NCBI GenBank assembly: GCA_000149225.2
Contig: CM000694.1
Span: forward strand, 1,489,623-1,553,622
DNA: 64,000 nucleotides
Direction of reading: 5' to 3'
Source: Lachancea kluyveri NRRL Y-12651
Lineage: Eukaryota; Ascomycota; Saccharomycetes; Saccharomycetales; Saccharomycetaceae
Shown here: in pieces, positions 9,320 to 21,300 of the stretch
Position numbering within the stretch: the first letter of the stretch is position 1
Layout of the letters: the number at the start of each line of letters is the position of its first letter
The notes under the pieces: generated by a model
The model's database searches: none
Seen by the model: the letters and a program-made list of their open reading frames with translations, nothing else
Told to the model about the DNA's origin: nothing
Program-made: the position numbers and the translations under genes

Positions 9320-12300
9320 ATGGATGCCGGATCTCAGTTCAAGGCTATACCAATATCCAAAGAAAATAACTTTAGCTGGGTTTTTTTGGTAGACTGGGTC
9401 CTCGTCGTCGTTCTATCCCTGTCGGTGGTTTTCTACTTCGGTAGGGCACTTGCCTACTGCATCACTATCCTTATGAAATGGGTTCTTTGGAGACGATATA
9501 AAGTGAAAATTAACATTCAATCGCTCAAAATATCATTTCTTGGGGGCAGAGTGTTTTTTAAAAACTTGACGGTGATTACAAAAGACCAGACAATATCATT
9601 TTTACAAGGTAGCTTCACCTGGAGATATTGGCTGTTAAACTCTCGAAAGACTCTATTGGAGGAACTGGAAAAATCCGGAGAAGAAAAAGACCAAAAGAGT
9701 CGTATGCTTCAGTGCAGATTTTTCCTAGAATCTGATGGCTTCGAACTTTTCATATACAATAGGACTGTTGCCTATGATGGTATACTTCGATCTGTAGCTA
9801 AGGATGATAAAGAGAGTTTTAAGAAGTTTTTTGAAGGAGGTGAAGACTCTTTGCACTCATCAGAAGAGAAGCTAGAGGATGAAACCCTTGCTTCTGATTC
9901 TTCGGTAAGTAACGTCGACTCTACCAATGATAGAAATTTCCAGGAGCAAGATAGCAGGTCTATGTTGTTGCAGTTTTTGCCCATTCATTTGAAAGTGAAC
10001 CGCGGTGCTGTTTTGTTAGGCAACACCACTACGCCATCTGTAATGATTATTGGCTATGAAAGTGCCGAAGGTGTCGTAGATGTTTGCCAATCTAATGAAA
10101 AACTGGATTTGTATAAAATACGGTATGATTTGGATTTCAATAATGTTGATTTGAAGATAAAACCCAATATTTCCTTCGGAGACGAAAACCCAATTAAAAG
10201 TTATATCGTACACTCCAGAATGTCACGAGTGTGGAAGAAATTTAAGAAGATATTTTTCGAAAGGATGTCCCATTATCTGGCGCATTCAGACAACCAAAAG
10301 ATAATGTTTGTCAAACATCAGCAATTTTTTGAAAAGTGGAGAGGATTAGCACTGTACTCTGAATATAATGTTACCACCTCTGATCATTCTGTTGGAGATG
10401 AAGAGGAGGAAGAAGATGAGAACATGATGTCCGATGTTGGAAATCACGAATACGCCAAATATACACAAATTCTAAAAAGCACTAAGGTGGCGGTGACATA
10501 CGCTTATGATATTCCTGGAATGGTTCCACACGGTGCATTGCATACAATGGAACAGAGAGATGGTCCTGATGTTGGTAACAGCGGTGCTCCGCCTGAGTTT
10601 TCCCTTGACTTCAAACTCTACGGGGCTACTATCTGTTATGGACCTTGGGCGCATAGGCAAATACAATACTTACAAAGGATGCTATGTCCAATTGTTTCTA
10701 GGGATGCTATACCTTTAAAGAAATTAACTCCAGGCTCAAGAAGAATTTATACAAGATTTAACCTTTCGGTGCTCATGATGGAAGATGCCCTTTGGCGTAT
10801 ACCGACAAGGGAGTCAAGCAAGGACCAAGATTTCTTAAAACAATATAGAGAATCAAAAAATAAGGAGAGACCATTCGGCTGGCTTGATATTAAATTGACA
10901 AAAGAAACCGACTTGTTTATGACGGTTGGTATGTGTCCTACAATTACCGGATTCGAGAATAAACTAGGTTTTCATTTGGTAAAGCCAGAAATACGCTCCA
11001 GTGTTAATCATGATATTTTTTTTAAAGCAGATGCACAAACAATATCTGCAGATCTTGGTTACCCACTGGGCTGGAACAGTGAAGCACAGTGGGTTTTTCA
11101 GTTTAACTCCAAGCAGGTCCATACCTTTTTTTTGAGGGATCACATTAATTTACTAAGCGACATATTTATGGATTTCGGTTCTGGTATTCCGACACCGTAC
11201 GAGCTATTTCGGCCATTCGTTTACCGGTTTGAATGGAGTATAGACAACTATTCCATTTACCTCAACGTGAATGACGCAAACATAATTAATAATCCATTGG
11301 ACTTTAATGAAAACTGTTACCTATCTCTACATGGTGACACTTTGAAAATCGATTTTTCTGTTGATCTTAAGACTATCACCGGGAACTCTACAACTGTAAA
11401 CTATAGCATCCGTACCCCTGAGTTTCATCTCCAACTAGACACCCCTTCTTGGAGTACTTTACACGAGTTCATGAAGAACAAAGAAGTGGGCCGATCTTAT
11501 GATTTTTGTATGAATGGCTCTTATCAGTTCCACTCAGATGTGGATGTTGGAAATATGGATACTATCTTAATCGAGTGTCAAAGTAAGTACACCACATTAC
11601 AGTGCTGCGGGTTCGTTATCAGGTATTTAATGAACATTAATATGAACTATTTTGGTGATTTCATACATTTTAAAACTACCGAAGAATACACTCGAGAACT
11701 GCAAGAAAAACTTGAAACACGGGAAGCGGAGGTAATTGCCGACAACGTCAGCGATGAAAGTTCGCAAATGTCGTCCACTTCATTTGTTACAAATGACAAG
11801 GAAACTACCGAATACGATCTCCATGAATTCAATGAAGATCCAAAGGTAAAGCGTGCAGATTTGAAAAGAAAAGAGAACGAAAAAGACGTATGGTTTACGT
11901 TTTGCGTTGAAGATGGTTGCTTAGTGTTTCCAGAGAACATTTACGACTGTACTTCTTGCATCGGTCTACATTTCGATTCTTTAGATGTCGATCTCAGATA
12001 CTTAAACTACTATATGGATTTGCAAGCGTCATTATCGCCTACTTATATTAAAAGACACAGCGATTTTAACCCAAGAAATATTTTTGATGTTGTTCGAGCT
12101 TGTGAGGGATTGGTTGATGGGCACCAGGGGTTTTTATCAGAATTGAATATCCATGCTCATAGAATGTTTGGGCTGCCAATCATTGAGGAAACTTACTTTT
12201 GCAAATGGGACTTTCAAATAGGTTCATTAGATATAGACTCTGACATCGACTTCGCCAAGGGTTTGATAGGTGCATTTTCTAAAATTGGTTTCGGTTATAA

Positions 12301-15300
12301 GGACTATGAGAACATGTTAATTTACGAAATCATCAAACCGATCGACATGACTTCTCTAACGTTGGTAACAGATTCTATATCTTTTAAAGTGACAGACGGA
12401 AACACAAACTGTGTTGTTGCCTTGGATTTGGATAAGATTTCTGCTTCGATGATAGATTTTGAAAATGAGCGTTACTCGAACAAAATGAGTGCTAAAATTC
12501 CAAATATAAAACTGTTAGTATCAGAAAAGAGTTCAAAAAATGAGGTTCAGGGATTATTCGAGACTTCTTTAGATCTAGCCTATTTTGGTCAGAATAGAGA
12601 TTTCGACAATCATCGAAATCTACAAAGAAACCATATAACGTTACATGATTCCCCATACCATAGATGTGCATTTTTACTACCAATGCAATACCAGAAAACT
12701 GTTTTGTATAACAAATTATTTGGTGCAATAACACCAGGAGTATCCATTCCACCACTAACGCAACCAGTCATCCCTAATACCATTGATTCAATTTTCGAAA
12801 GTTTGTTGGGGAAACACTACCAAGACTACGAGTGTTGTTCAGATGCAAATTATTCCAAGGAAACGGCTATTACCGAAGAAAACTCTTCGTTCATTCAAGG
12901 GTCAGGAAGTACTTCTGCACTGAAAGAGCTCTCGAGTTATTCACAGAACTGCCCCAGCTATAAGCTTGAACCCAAGTTTGAGTATGACAGTTTCATAATT
13001 AATTTAGGCAAAACAATAATTGCCATAAACCCATCCTCCGAAAAATGTCTGTTGAGTATTTATTTGCAATTCTGTGTTGGCAGCATCGATGACATTATCG
13101 ATGCCAACGAGATAGATATTGTGGAAAAGTTCAGCAAATATTTTGTCGAAAAATCAGCGGTCACAAACCTTAGAGTTCTAGCACCAAAAATATGTTTCAC
13201 ATTCGGATCGCCTAAAGGAAAGTTTGAAGTGTCCGATTATGACCATCTTTATGTTGAAGTAAATCATCCAAGTCTTGATCTCTGTCAGAAAAAAATATTT
13301 GGGCAGACTAATAGCTCAAAGTTAGAATACACTGAGGAGGTCACATCATCACTAAAAGCCAGCTCGATAAATTTTTTCATTAATCAGCAACAGTTGAAGC
13401 CAAAAACCCTATTGAAAGCGAGACCAGTTTTTTCAATCGTTTTTGAAGAGCTTGAATTTTGGTCCGACTCTTCCGAAAGTTCTAAAAATTCTCTGAACGC
13501 AAGAGCTGTGGATTTTTTTGTAAACCATTCACAACTGGAATGGTTATCAGATTATCTTAGGGCCGTCATTTTATGTGCTACGAAGCTTTTTGCTTCCTTT
13601 TCCAAGTCTAAAACTCTTATCCAGGCTAGACAAAAAGAGCTCATTTTTAGGACCGCACTGGCTAGTGTCGAATACAATATAATCCATGATTCTCCGGTTA
13701 TTACAAAACCTGCATACATTACAAGACTATCAAAGAACCATATCAGGGAAAACCGTAGCTGGAGAATTATAACCCGGTTAAGACATATTCTAAACTATCT
13801 TCCGAAAAGTTGGTATAAAAGAACAGAGGAATCTCTAAAAAAAGAAGAGTTTAAAATACCTGACGATGCAAGGGATCAATTTTTAAAAATTTTTTCAAAC
13901 TGGAGAAGTTGGGAGTTTTCTGATGTTCAAAAATGCTATATTTATAAGCGGGTTTTCTTATCCAGGTCAATGAAAAAAAATCGCATAACTGGTGCAGACT
14001 TCAAAGTCAATTTGGAAAGAATATCTTTCAGTTTATCTTCTTCTACACACGAAGATGAAGATTTCATGGTAGTTAAAAACCTGAAATCTGTTATATCAAA
14101 TGAGCTTATCGAGTCTTCATTACCTCCATCTGCAAAGAACACGGAAGACTCAGCAAGTACCGAAAAAATGATTATTTCGTGTAACATTAAGTCTATTAGG
14201 GGGGATCTCGGCGACAACATTGTAAAACTTGTAAGAATGTATGATGGCTTATCAAACCTTTCAGATACAAATTTGAAGACCACATCTGTGAAGCACGATG
14301 TGAAACCTAAACTAATCCAAGGAGTTCTTTTGGTAGACAGAACTGATACCAACATCCATTTGGATGGCAAGAGGTTAATCTTAAGATCTTTTAGAAATCG
14401 TTTTAGTACATTTATGGAAAGAGTTCCGAGTAAAAGTGAAACTAAGGTATCTTTGGCTGCTACCTGTGCCAGCTCAGAAGCTTGGGTAAGGCATGGGAGT
14501 GCAGTATTATTGGAAAGCTCGTTGAAAGATGGTGCACTGAATTTCTCTCAATCGCTATTTCACGAACACTTGATAACAAAAGTTGTTCTAAGGTCTGGTG
14601 GCCTCAGTGTAAGTGCCATGGCTTCGACTGAACAATATATTCATTTTATATGGTCTATCAAAGCATCCGTTGATGGAATAAGAAAAGAATTGGCATCGGC
14701 TATACCAAAGAAAAATAATACTACCATATCCACTACAAAGCCTGAAACCTCCTCACGCCTCAATACAGTTACTCTGGATGCTACTCTTTCGGGCTTCTCG
14801 CTAAACATACAACCTTTGACTCCTTTTGGTATCCACCAAAGTACAGACAGTATCGAAGTCCATGTTGAAAAGCACCACCAGTTAAACGCAGATATCACTA
14901 TCAGAGACATAGATATTGAATTATTGTCAACAAGGTCAAAACAAAGGTATTTGAAATTTTCCCAGTCTACAGTAAATCTTGTGATTTCCAACACTCCCGA
15001 GCAAAATGCGATGTTTTTAAATGTCGGTGTCGCTTCTGGAATTTCAAAGTTGACTGTTTCTGATCCGAGAGAATTCATTTATAGCCTAGTGGAAGACGAA
15101 ACTTTAGCAATTAAAAACTTTGCTCAACTGAAGTCTTTGGCAGAGAAATTCCCTTCAAAAAACCAAGAAAAGTCGAAGCAGAGAAAGCAAACCAACATCA
15201 TCTGGCTGTTACATGTTAACGTCGAGTATATCGGCATAATTGTGCTCTTGGGGTCCGCAGGCTATGTTTTAGAGCTTAATAATGTGTTGACGTCTCTATC

Positions 15301-18300
15301 TAACAACATTTCAGCAAGAAAGTATCTCGAACAAGGGCTCCATGGTATTGTAGGAGATTTCTCAATCGAAAACGTGTTACTGCTAATCCACGCCAACAGA
15401 CTAAAGGGCGAACTGTCGAAACTGGTTGACCTCGCAGTAAATTTGAAAGTGTCACAAGAAGAAGGTGATGATTTACAGAACATCCAAATTGAAAGTTCAC
15501 ATTTCAGAGTTGCCCTTTGCCCCATGTCTTTAACCAAAGTTCTCTGGGCAATAAACGAATTTACTCGTGTATCTGAAGCTTATAAGACTAGAAGTAGTTT
15601 GCTTCAACACAAGAAGACTGCCCCAACAGATATTTCGGAACTTTCAAACAAATTTCGTTCGATACAAATACTATCTTATAATTTTTGTATTGGCTGGATA
15701 TTCGATGCAGGTTCTGAAACCGACCCTGGTCTGATCTGGGGTTACGAGCGTCTGTTTGCTGCCTACCAAAAGCCTTACGGGAAATTAACTCTACTTGATG
15801 CCTATTTTTCTATTGCACATGGTGCTTCCTCTGATACCTTTTTCAGCAATGGAAAAGAGAAAGATCAATTTAATAGGAGCTACCTGCCAAGCATGCAAAT
15901 AGGCTACTGGTTTGTGAAAGAAGGGGATACGAGTAACTTATTTGTTAGAATAACGGGTGAAAGGCTGGACGTTAATTTCTTATCCAGCTCTATCGGTATC
16001 GCAAATGGTGCGGTTAAATCCATCCAAACATTTCAAGAGTTAAAGAAAACTATGGTGGACCCTTTTGCAACTAACAAAACGACAGAAAAACCAGTAAACT
16101 CCGAGGCGGCACCTTTAGATCCCATTCTATCCAAAATTCGGGCTTTTAATTGTATAGTGAAATACGCTGGTGGTGTCTTCAAATTATTTTCAGAAGAGGA
16201 TATTCAGAATAATTCAAAACCGTCCTTTGAAGTGGAAAGTCCTTCGGTCGAAGTTGCAATTGACTATAAACATCTGCCAGATGTCATTAAATCGCATTGG
16301 ATAAGAGGCTTGGTAACAGTCGATCCATCAAATAACACTCTATTTCCGACATGTGTTCCCATACTTAGTGGTATGACTAAAGATGTCCGTAATATGCTGA
16401 AGAGTTTCAACTCTAAACCAAAACCGGACCGCAATTCAACTATCTCTAGTAGTGGAATGAACTATAAAAAACTTTTACGGGCTTTTGATATAGCGTTCTT
16501 GGTTAACATCGGAAAACAGGGGATTAGTTTGAGCTGTGAGCCGAAGGCAAAAGTTCAAGCAGACGTTGGTTTCGAGAAGCTTGCGGTGAAAATGTTTACG
16601 AATAACCTTGACAACTCGGAACCACTGAGTCTCTCAATTGACATCGAACATTTAAGGGCTACTTCAAGACACATTTTCTCAAGAGAGGTTAGTACGTCTT
16701 TCCAAATTGATCATATTGATGCAGTATTCGTATTAACTCATCCAGAAATAATCCAAACATATGGTACAACACTCGTTTCAGACGTTCAGATATATTTCAA
16801 TATGAAACAATTACAGGACCTGAACTTGTTTCTCGATATTTGGAAACCTGATAGTCAAATACTTGAGATGCCCAAAGGTGGAAACACAAGAACACGCAGC
16901 CTTTCAAGTCATGACAAGCTACCTGTTTCCAAGTTTCAAAAGCCAGCAGGAACTAATGCTTTTCCGTGGAATTACACCCTTATATTTTCTAATATTAAAG
17001 GTGATATTGATTTGGGGCCATCTCTCGGAGTTTTGAGCGTAAGAAATAACCGATCATGGGCAATATCTGACCATTTTGTCGACTGGAGACAGAGACTTTC
17101 AGTTTTCCTGGAAAATATTCTGTTATCTTCTGATGGCAGACTAGGTGGTTTTCTCGGGATAGAAAGGGTTTGCTGGAGCTCAGAAATCAGTTGGCCAGTA
17201 AAAGGAGGTTTCTACGAAACGCCTCTGATTTCTCTTTCTCTAGAACTTGGAAGCCTTGCCCTCAAGACATCATTCGATTATCACATGTTTTTGATCGCAA
17301 ACGTCGAACATTTGCTATTAAAGTTGTATAACGAACGAGATGAAATGGGAATTTTGAAAGACTTGTTGGCTGTATCTGTTACTTGTGGAAAAATCCACTT
17401 GTTTCTAACCGCTTTAGCTTCTGCCAATGCCATAGATATTTACAACACCATTATCAGGATGAGGCAGGACAACAAAAACTCATACATCGAAACTTTAAAA
17501 GATTCTAACACACAAAGCACTAAATCGAAAAGACAAAATCAGAACGTACTAGAATCATTGAGTCTTCTACGTACAGACCTTTCAGTTGGAATTGATCTTT
17601 TCTATTTACAAGTATTTCCGAGTACGCTTTTTGATATGGAGGTTTTGGTACTAAAAGCAGAGGATATGTCCGCACATACCCAAACTCAGGGGGACCATAA
17701 GGTAAAAACACGGCTAAACTGGCAACTCCACAACTTTAAAGTATCTTTGTCTGCCTTCAAGAATCAGTTCAACGAAGAGATTGTTTCTCAAATAGAAGTG
17801 AAAGAATACATCAAACATGCTACGAAAGTCAGAGGTGGAACAATCCTTGCAGCACCTGCAATATTGGTGGATATGACCACTTGGCAGGAAGTATCCTCCA
17901 ATGTTATTGAGCTATTATACACAAGTAGTTTTGGCGGCAAAGTAGATGTAAAATGGAACCTGGGACCTATCAATTTTATACGGGAAATGTGGGCGACTCA
18001 CGTGAGGGCATTAGCTTTACGTCGCGTTCATGATATGCGCGATAAAAACAAGTCTTTTTTTGAAGACGAACATATTGAAGAAAAGATAAAGGATGTCGAC
18101 TTGGGTAATAAATACGTGTACATCCCCCTCGAGGAACCGCGTATTGAAATGCCTCAAATTAAAGATTTGGGCGATGCTACGCCTCCAGTTGAATGGTTTG
18201 GTGTTAATCGTCAAAGATTTCCAGGGCTAACTCACCAAAGCGTAGTTGTTCCTCTGCAAAAACTGGCCCACATGGCTGAAGAAGAATATGCAAGAGTATT

Positions 18301-18313
18301 GGGAAATGTTTAA
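9320..18313 (+). CDS. CSF1: Giant bridge-like lipid-transfer protein Csf1
   Basis: This is the largest gene here (2,997 residues). It is orthologous to Csf1 (YLR087C, 2,958 residues), a BLTP1/Tweek-family bridge-like protein thought to move phospholipids between the ER and other membranes. A membrane anchor lies at about residues 19-50 (FSWVFLVDWVL onward), followed by the very long repeating beta-groove region. Conserved blocks include FNENCYLSLHGD, VVPHGA, RENRSWRIITRLRHIL, SCEPKAKVQADVGFE, DLGPSLG and, near the end, DLGDATPPVEWFGVNR. The open frame extends 30 codons further upstream to 9230, but the ATG at 9320 places the protein start like that of the family. No frameshift interrupts 9 kb. 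It is convergent with SMC4 with an 85-base gap. Confidence 0.96.
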   Translation: MDAGSQFKAIPISKENNFSWVFLVDWVLVVVLSLSVVFYFGRALAYCITILMKWVLWRRYKVKINIQSLKISFLGGRVFFKNLTVITKDQTISFLQGSFTWRYWLLNSRKTLLEELEKSGEEKDQKSRMLQCRFFLESDGFELFIYNRTVAYDGILRSVAKDDKESFKKFFEGGEDSLHSSEEKLEDETLASDSSVSNVDSTNDRNFQEQDSRSMLLQFLPIHLKVNRGAVLLGNTTTPSVMIIGYESAEGVVDVCQSNEKLDLYKIRYDLDFNNVDLKIKPNISFGDENPIKSYIVHSRMSRVWKKFKKIFFERMSHYLAHSDNQKIMFVKHQQFFEKWRGLALYSEYNVTTSDHSVGDEEEEEDENMMSDVGNHEYAKYTQILKSTKVAVTYAYDIPGMVPHGALHTMEQRDGPDVGNSGAPPEFSLDFKLYGATICYGPWAHRQIQYLQRMLCPIVSRDAIPLKKLTPGSRRIYTRFNLSVLMMEDALWRIPTRESSKDQDFLKQYRESKNKERPFGWLDIKLTKETDLFMTVGMCPTITGFENKLGFHLVKPEIRSSVNHDIFFKADAQTISADLGYPLGWNSEAQWVFQFNSKQVHTFFLRDHINLLSDIFMDFGSGIPTPYELFRPFVYRFEWSIDNYSIYLNVNDANIINNPLDFNENCYLSLHGDTLKIDFSVDLKTITGNSTTVNYSIRTPEFHLQLDTPSWSTLHEFMKNKEVGRSYDFCMNGSYQFHSDVDVGNMDTILIECQSKYTTLQCCGFVIRYLMNINMNYFGDFIHFKTTEEYTRELQEKLETREAEVIADNVSDESSQMSSTSFVTNDKETTEYDLHEFNEDPKVKRADLKRKENEKDVWFTFCVEDGCLVFPENIYDCTSCIGLHFDSLDVDLRYLNYYMDLQASLSPTYIKRHSDFNPRNIFDVVRACEGLVDGHQGFLSELNIHAHRMFGLPIIEETYFCKWDFQIGSLDIDSDIDFAKGLIGAFSKIGFGYKDYENMLIYEIIKPIDMTSLTLVTDSISFKVTDGNTNCVVALDLDKISASMIDFENERYSNKMSAKIPNIKLLVSEKSSKNEVQGLFETSLDLAYFGQNRDFDNHRNLQRNHITLHDSPYHRCAFLLPMQYQKTVLYNKLFGAITPGVSIPPLTQPVIPNTIDSIFESLLGKHYQDYECCSDANYSKETAITEENSSFIQGSGSTSALKELSSYSQNCPSYKLEPKFEYDSFIINLGKTIIAINPSSEKCLLSIYLQFCVGSIDDIIDANEIDIVEKFSKYFVEKSAVTNLRVLAPKICFTFGSPKGKFEVSDYDHLYVEVNHPSLDLCQKKIFGQTNSSKLEYTEEVTSSLKASSINFFINQQQLKPKTLLKARPVFSIVFEELEFWSDSSESSKNSLNARAVDFFVNHSQLEWLSDYLRAVILCATKLFASFSKSKTLIQARQKELIFRTALASVEYNIIHDSPVITKPAYITRLSKNHIRENRSWRIITRLRHILNYLPKSWYKRTEESLKKEEFKIPDDARDQFLKIFSNWRSWEFSDVQKCYIYKRVFLSRSMKKNRITGADFKVNLERISFSLSSSTHEDEDFMVVKNLKSVISNELIESSLPPSAKNTEDSASTEKMIISCNIKSIRGDLGDNIVKLVRMYDGLSNLSDTNLKTTSVKHDVKPKLIQGVLLVDRTDTNIHLDGKRLILRSFRNRFSTFMERVPSKSETKVSLAATCASSEAWVRHGSAVLLESSLKDGALNFSQSLFHEHLITKVVLRSGGLSVSAMASTEQYIHFIWSIKASVDGIRKELASAIPKKNNTTISTTKPETSSRLNTVTLDATLSGFSLNIQPLTPFGIHQSTDSIEVHVEKHHQLNADITIRDIDIELLSTRSKQRYLKFSQSTVNLVISNTPEQNAMFLNVGVASGISKLTVSDPREFIYSLVEDETLAIKNFAQLKSLAEKFPSKNQEKSKQRKQTNIIWLLHVNVEYIGIIVLLGSAGYVLELNNVLTSLSNNISARKYLEQGLHGIVGDFSIENVLLLIHANRLKGELSKLVDLAVNLKVSQEEGDDLQNIQIESSHFRVALCPMSLTKVLWAINEFTRVSEAYKTRSSLLQHKKTAPTDISELSNKFRSIQILSYNFCIGWIFDAGSETDPGLIWGYERLFAAYQKPYGKLTLLDAYFSIAHGASSDTFFSNGKEKDQFNRSYLPSMQIGYWFVKEGDTSNLFVRITGERLDVNFLSSSIGIANGAVKSIQTFQELKKTMVDPFATNKTTEKPVNSEAAPLDPILSKIRAFNCIVKYAGGVFKLFSEEDIQNNSKPSFEVESPSVEVAIDYKHLPDVIKSHWIRGLVTVDPSNNTLFPTCVPILSGMTKDVRNMLKSFNSKPKPDRNSTISSSGMNYKKLLRAFDIAFLVNIGKQGISLSCEPKAKVQADVGFEKLAVKMFTNNLDNSEPLSLSIDIEHLRATSRHIFSREVSTSFQIDHIDAVFVLTHPEIIQTYGTTLVSDVQIYFNMKQLQDLNLFLDIWKPDSQILEMPKGGNTRTRSLSSHDKLPVSKFQKPAGTNAFPWNYTLIFSNIKGDIDLGPSLGVLSVRNNRSWAISDHFVDWRQRLSVFLENILLSSDGRLGGFLGIERVCWSSEISWPVKGGFYETPLISLSLELGSLALKTSFDYHMFLIANVEHLLLKLYNERDEMGILKDLLAVSVTCGKIHLFLTALASANAIDIYNTIIRMRQDNKNSYIETLKDSNTQSTKSKRQNQNVLESLSLLRTDLSVGIDLFYLQVFPSTLFDMEVLVLKAEDMSAHTQTQGDHKVKTRLNWQLHNFKVSLSAFKNQFNEEIVSQIEVKEYIKHATKVRGGTILAAPAILVDMTTWQEVSSNVIELLYTSSFGGKVDVKWNLGPINFIREMWATHVRALALRRVHDMRDKNKSFFEDEHIEEKIKDVDLGNKYVYIPLEEPRIEMPQIKDLGDATPPVEWFGVNRQRFPGLTHQSVVVPLQKLAHMAEEEYARVLGNV

Positions 18314-18398
18314 ACAGAGTGGTGAGATTGAAACTCGCAAAAAAAAAAGCTTAAATTGTTACATTTTACATACTATTTGTATACCGTATAGGCAAGAG

Positions 18399-21300
18399 TC
18401 AAACCCCATTTAGAATATCTATATTTTGAAGTGTAGTACTCCTTGTCATATTGTTGTTTTTGTAGATACCAACTAGTTGTTGAGCCAGTTCAAACATGTT
18501 GTTTCTCAATGATATTACAATGAATTGTGCATTTTTGGTACGTTCCTTGATGTAATTTGCCACAATAGAAACGTTTCTAAAATCTAATGCAGCATCAATT
18601 TCGTCCATGACATAAAGGGGTGTAGGCCTATATTTGTGAAGAGCAAATACTAATGCTAGAGAACTCAGAGTCTTTTCACCTCCTGATAAATTGGAAATGT
18701 TTCTCCAGCTCTTTTTTGGCGGCATAACACTAAACAGAACTCCCTCTGAAAATGGATCCAAACTATCAACAAGCTCTAGCTCAGCATTTCCTCCCATAGT
18801 AATCATCTGGTACATTTCTTTTAAAGTCATTGAAATAATGCTGAAACCTTCCATAAACTTATCCAAACGCTTTTTTTTCAACTCCTCGCAGTTTTTGCGA
18901 ACCTCATCTCTTTTGAGCACTGCTTGGTTCAAGTCCAATTTTCTCTTTTTATATTCGGCTAACCTTCGAGCATATTCCTCCAACACATCTATATCAACAT
19001 GTGCGTTATCGACATAATGGTTGAGCTCGTCAATTTGTAGCTCAACGTCTTCTATTTGTATACTTTGTAGCTGAGCCTCTGAAAATTTAGGCAGGCCATT
19101 GGAAGTTTCGTTTTCATATTCATCGATGTCCATCGAGTCTATTTCGCCGTCTGTTTGTTGAACTTGAAACTGTTCTGCAGCCTGCTCCTCGTCGATATCC
19201 ATCGCATTGGGATCAGATGACATTTCCCTTTGTTCTCTTTGTACTTCTTCGTCTTGAACTTCGAAGTCATCTTCGTTTTCCTCAGGTAGCTTACCCTCAT
19301 TCAAGGCCTGTAAAGTTTGAGTTATATCTCTAATTTTTAAAGAGTTGAGCTCATCCTTATTATATTTAATTTCTTTTTTGATGTGACTAGTCAGTCCATT
19401 GAGTTTTTCCAGCCTATTATTAATCTCTATCTCGACAGATTTGAAATCGCTTGTGTTATTAGTTTTTTCTTCCAAGTTTGTCTTTACTCTCTCAAATTCC
19501 TCTTCAACTTCCTCTTTTAAGCTTTCTGTTTCATTTAAAGAAGTGTCCAGTTTGTATATCTTGGCTTCTAATTCAGTGTTGAGGACACTAATTTTAGAAA
19601 TCTCAAGATTGCAAGACTCTATATCATTAGATGCTTCCCTGCATTGATTTTCAAGTCTTTTCAAATCATTTTCAGCCTTTTTTGTAGCCGTTCTATCCTT
19701 CTTTTGTTTGGAAGAGATGATATTGATCTGTTCGTTAATTGAATTCACCTTGGAGTTCTGCAATTGCAACTTTGTACCACCAATTTTCATTATCTTCTCT
19801 TTTAATGAATTGATCAACTGTTGTTTGTTCTTTGTTTCGTTTTCTATTTCATCATACTCTTCGCTCAAGACCTGTAGCTTGCTCTCAGCATCTGCGAGCT
19901 CCCGATCTTCAACACTACCTCCATCTCTATCCGTTTCAAGTTCTTTTAACTGTTCTTGTTTCAACTTTAGTTCTGTGGAGGAGGACTCAATATCTAATCT
20001 ACGTTTGGCTATCTCGACTTCAATTTCTGGCTCACGATCTTTAAATTTTTTTAACGCCTCCTCCATATCGTGAAATGTCTCAATAGCTATATGAAAGTTT
20101 TTTTCCCTTTCATTTAGCTCTTTCTCAATATTCTGAACCTCTTCGGGAGTATAACCCGCACCTGGCTGTTGTTTAGATTTCATTAAACCCTTCATTACGT
20201 GCGTACCTCCACCACTCAAAGTACCTGATGTATCAATTAACTTACCATCTAAAGTTACGACCCTAAATCTCCGCTTCCCATAGGCAACCCTGTTAGCTTG
20301 CTTCAAGTCAGAAACAACTAGTGTATCCCTCAAAACGCTGTAAAAAGCCGGTAAAAATTTTCCGTTTTTGGAACGTACCAAGTCAAAGAGTCTAGGAACT
20401 GTTTCGGGAGTTTGAATAGGACTCAAGTTGAATTTTCTCAGCTTATCTAATATGATGAATCTAGCATAGCCTAATTTGTTTTTTCTCAAATGTTCAATGC
20501 ATTGTTGACCACATTCGACATTATCAACAACAATATCGTCCAAACGTGGACACGCTGTAGAGATAGCAACATCGTACATATCATCAATCGTACCAAGATC
20601 ACCCAGCCTACCATGGAACCCGGCTATACGTCCAGACCGTTGTAAACGGATAAGTGCAGAAAGTACCTTGTTTTTATTTTCGACGTTTGAAAGAGTGGAC
20701 CTTGCCTCCATAGCACGTTGACGATGAGAGATCAATACATTCTTCATTTCTCCTAACTTGCTTGAAGCACTGCCGCATTCTTTTTCACCTATATCGATTC
20801 GTTTCAAAATGTTTGCTTGTTCACATTGTAACTTATGAATTGCGATTTCCTGTACATTGTTCTTCTCTGCAAAAGCCTCGATTTCTGTTTTTAATTGAAT
20901 AATATTCTGCACCTTTTTTTCCTTGGATTCCTTCAAAATAGCAATTTGACTTTCTGTCAACTTCATTTGAGATTTCTTTTCTTGCAGTTGAGCATTCCAG
21001 GGTTCGAGGTCTCTTTCATGGTTTGCGATTTCGGCACTTATCTCACTAGTCTTGTCCCTCAGTGATAACTTGATTTCGTCTAGCTTGCTTCGTTCTTCGA
21101 GCAAAGATTCGTTCAATTGAAGGAGCTTCTCTTTGTATTGTTTTTGGGAGTTGTTCAATTCCTCCAATTTATGTTTAGAGTCTGCCATGGAATTCTCTGT
21201 ACTTTTTAAAAGTTTTTCAGCTTTCAAACGTTTCTTATCTAAATTCCTCTGCTTTTCTTCCATGGATGTCTTTTCTCTATCCATTAGACGTCTTTTTGAA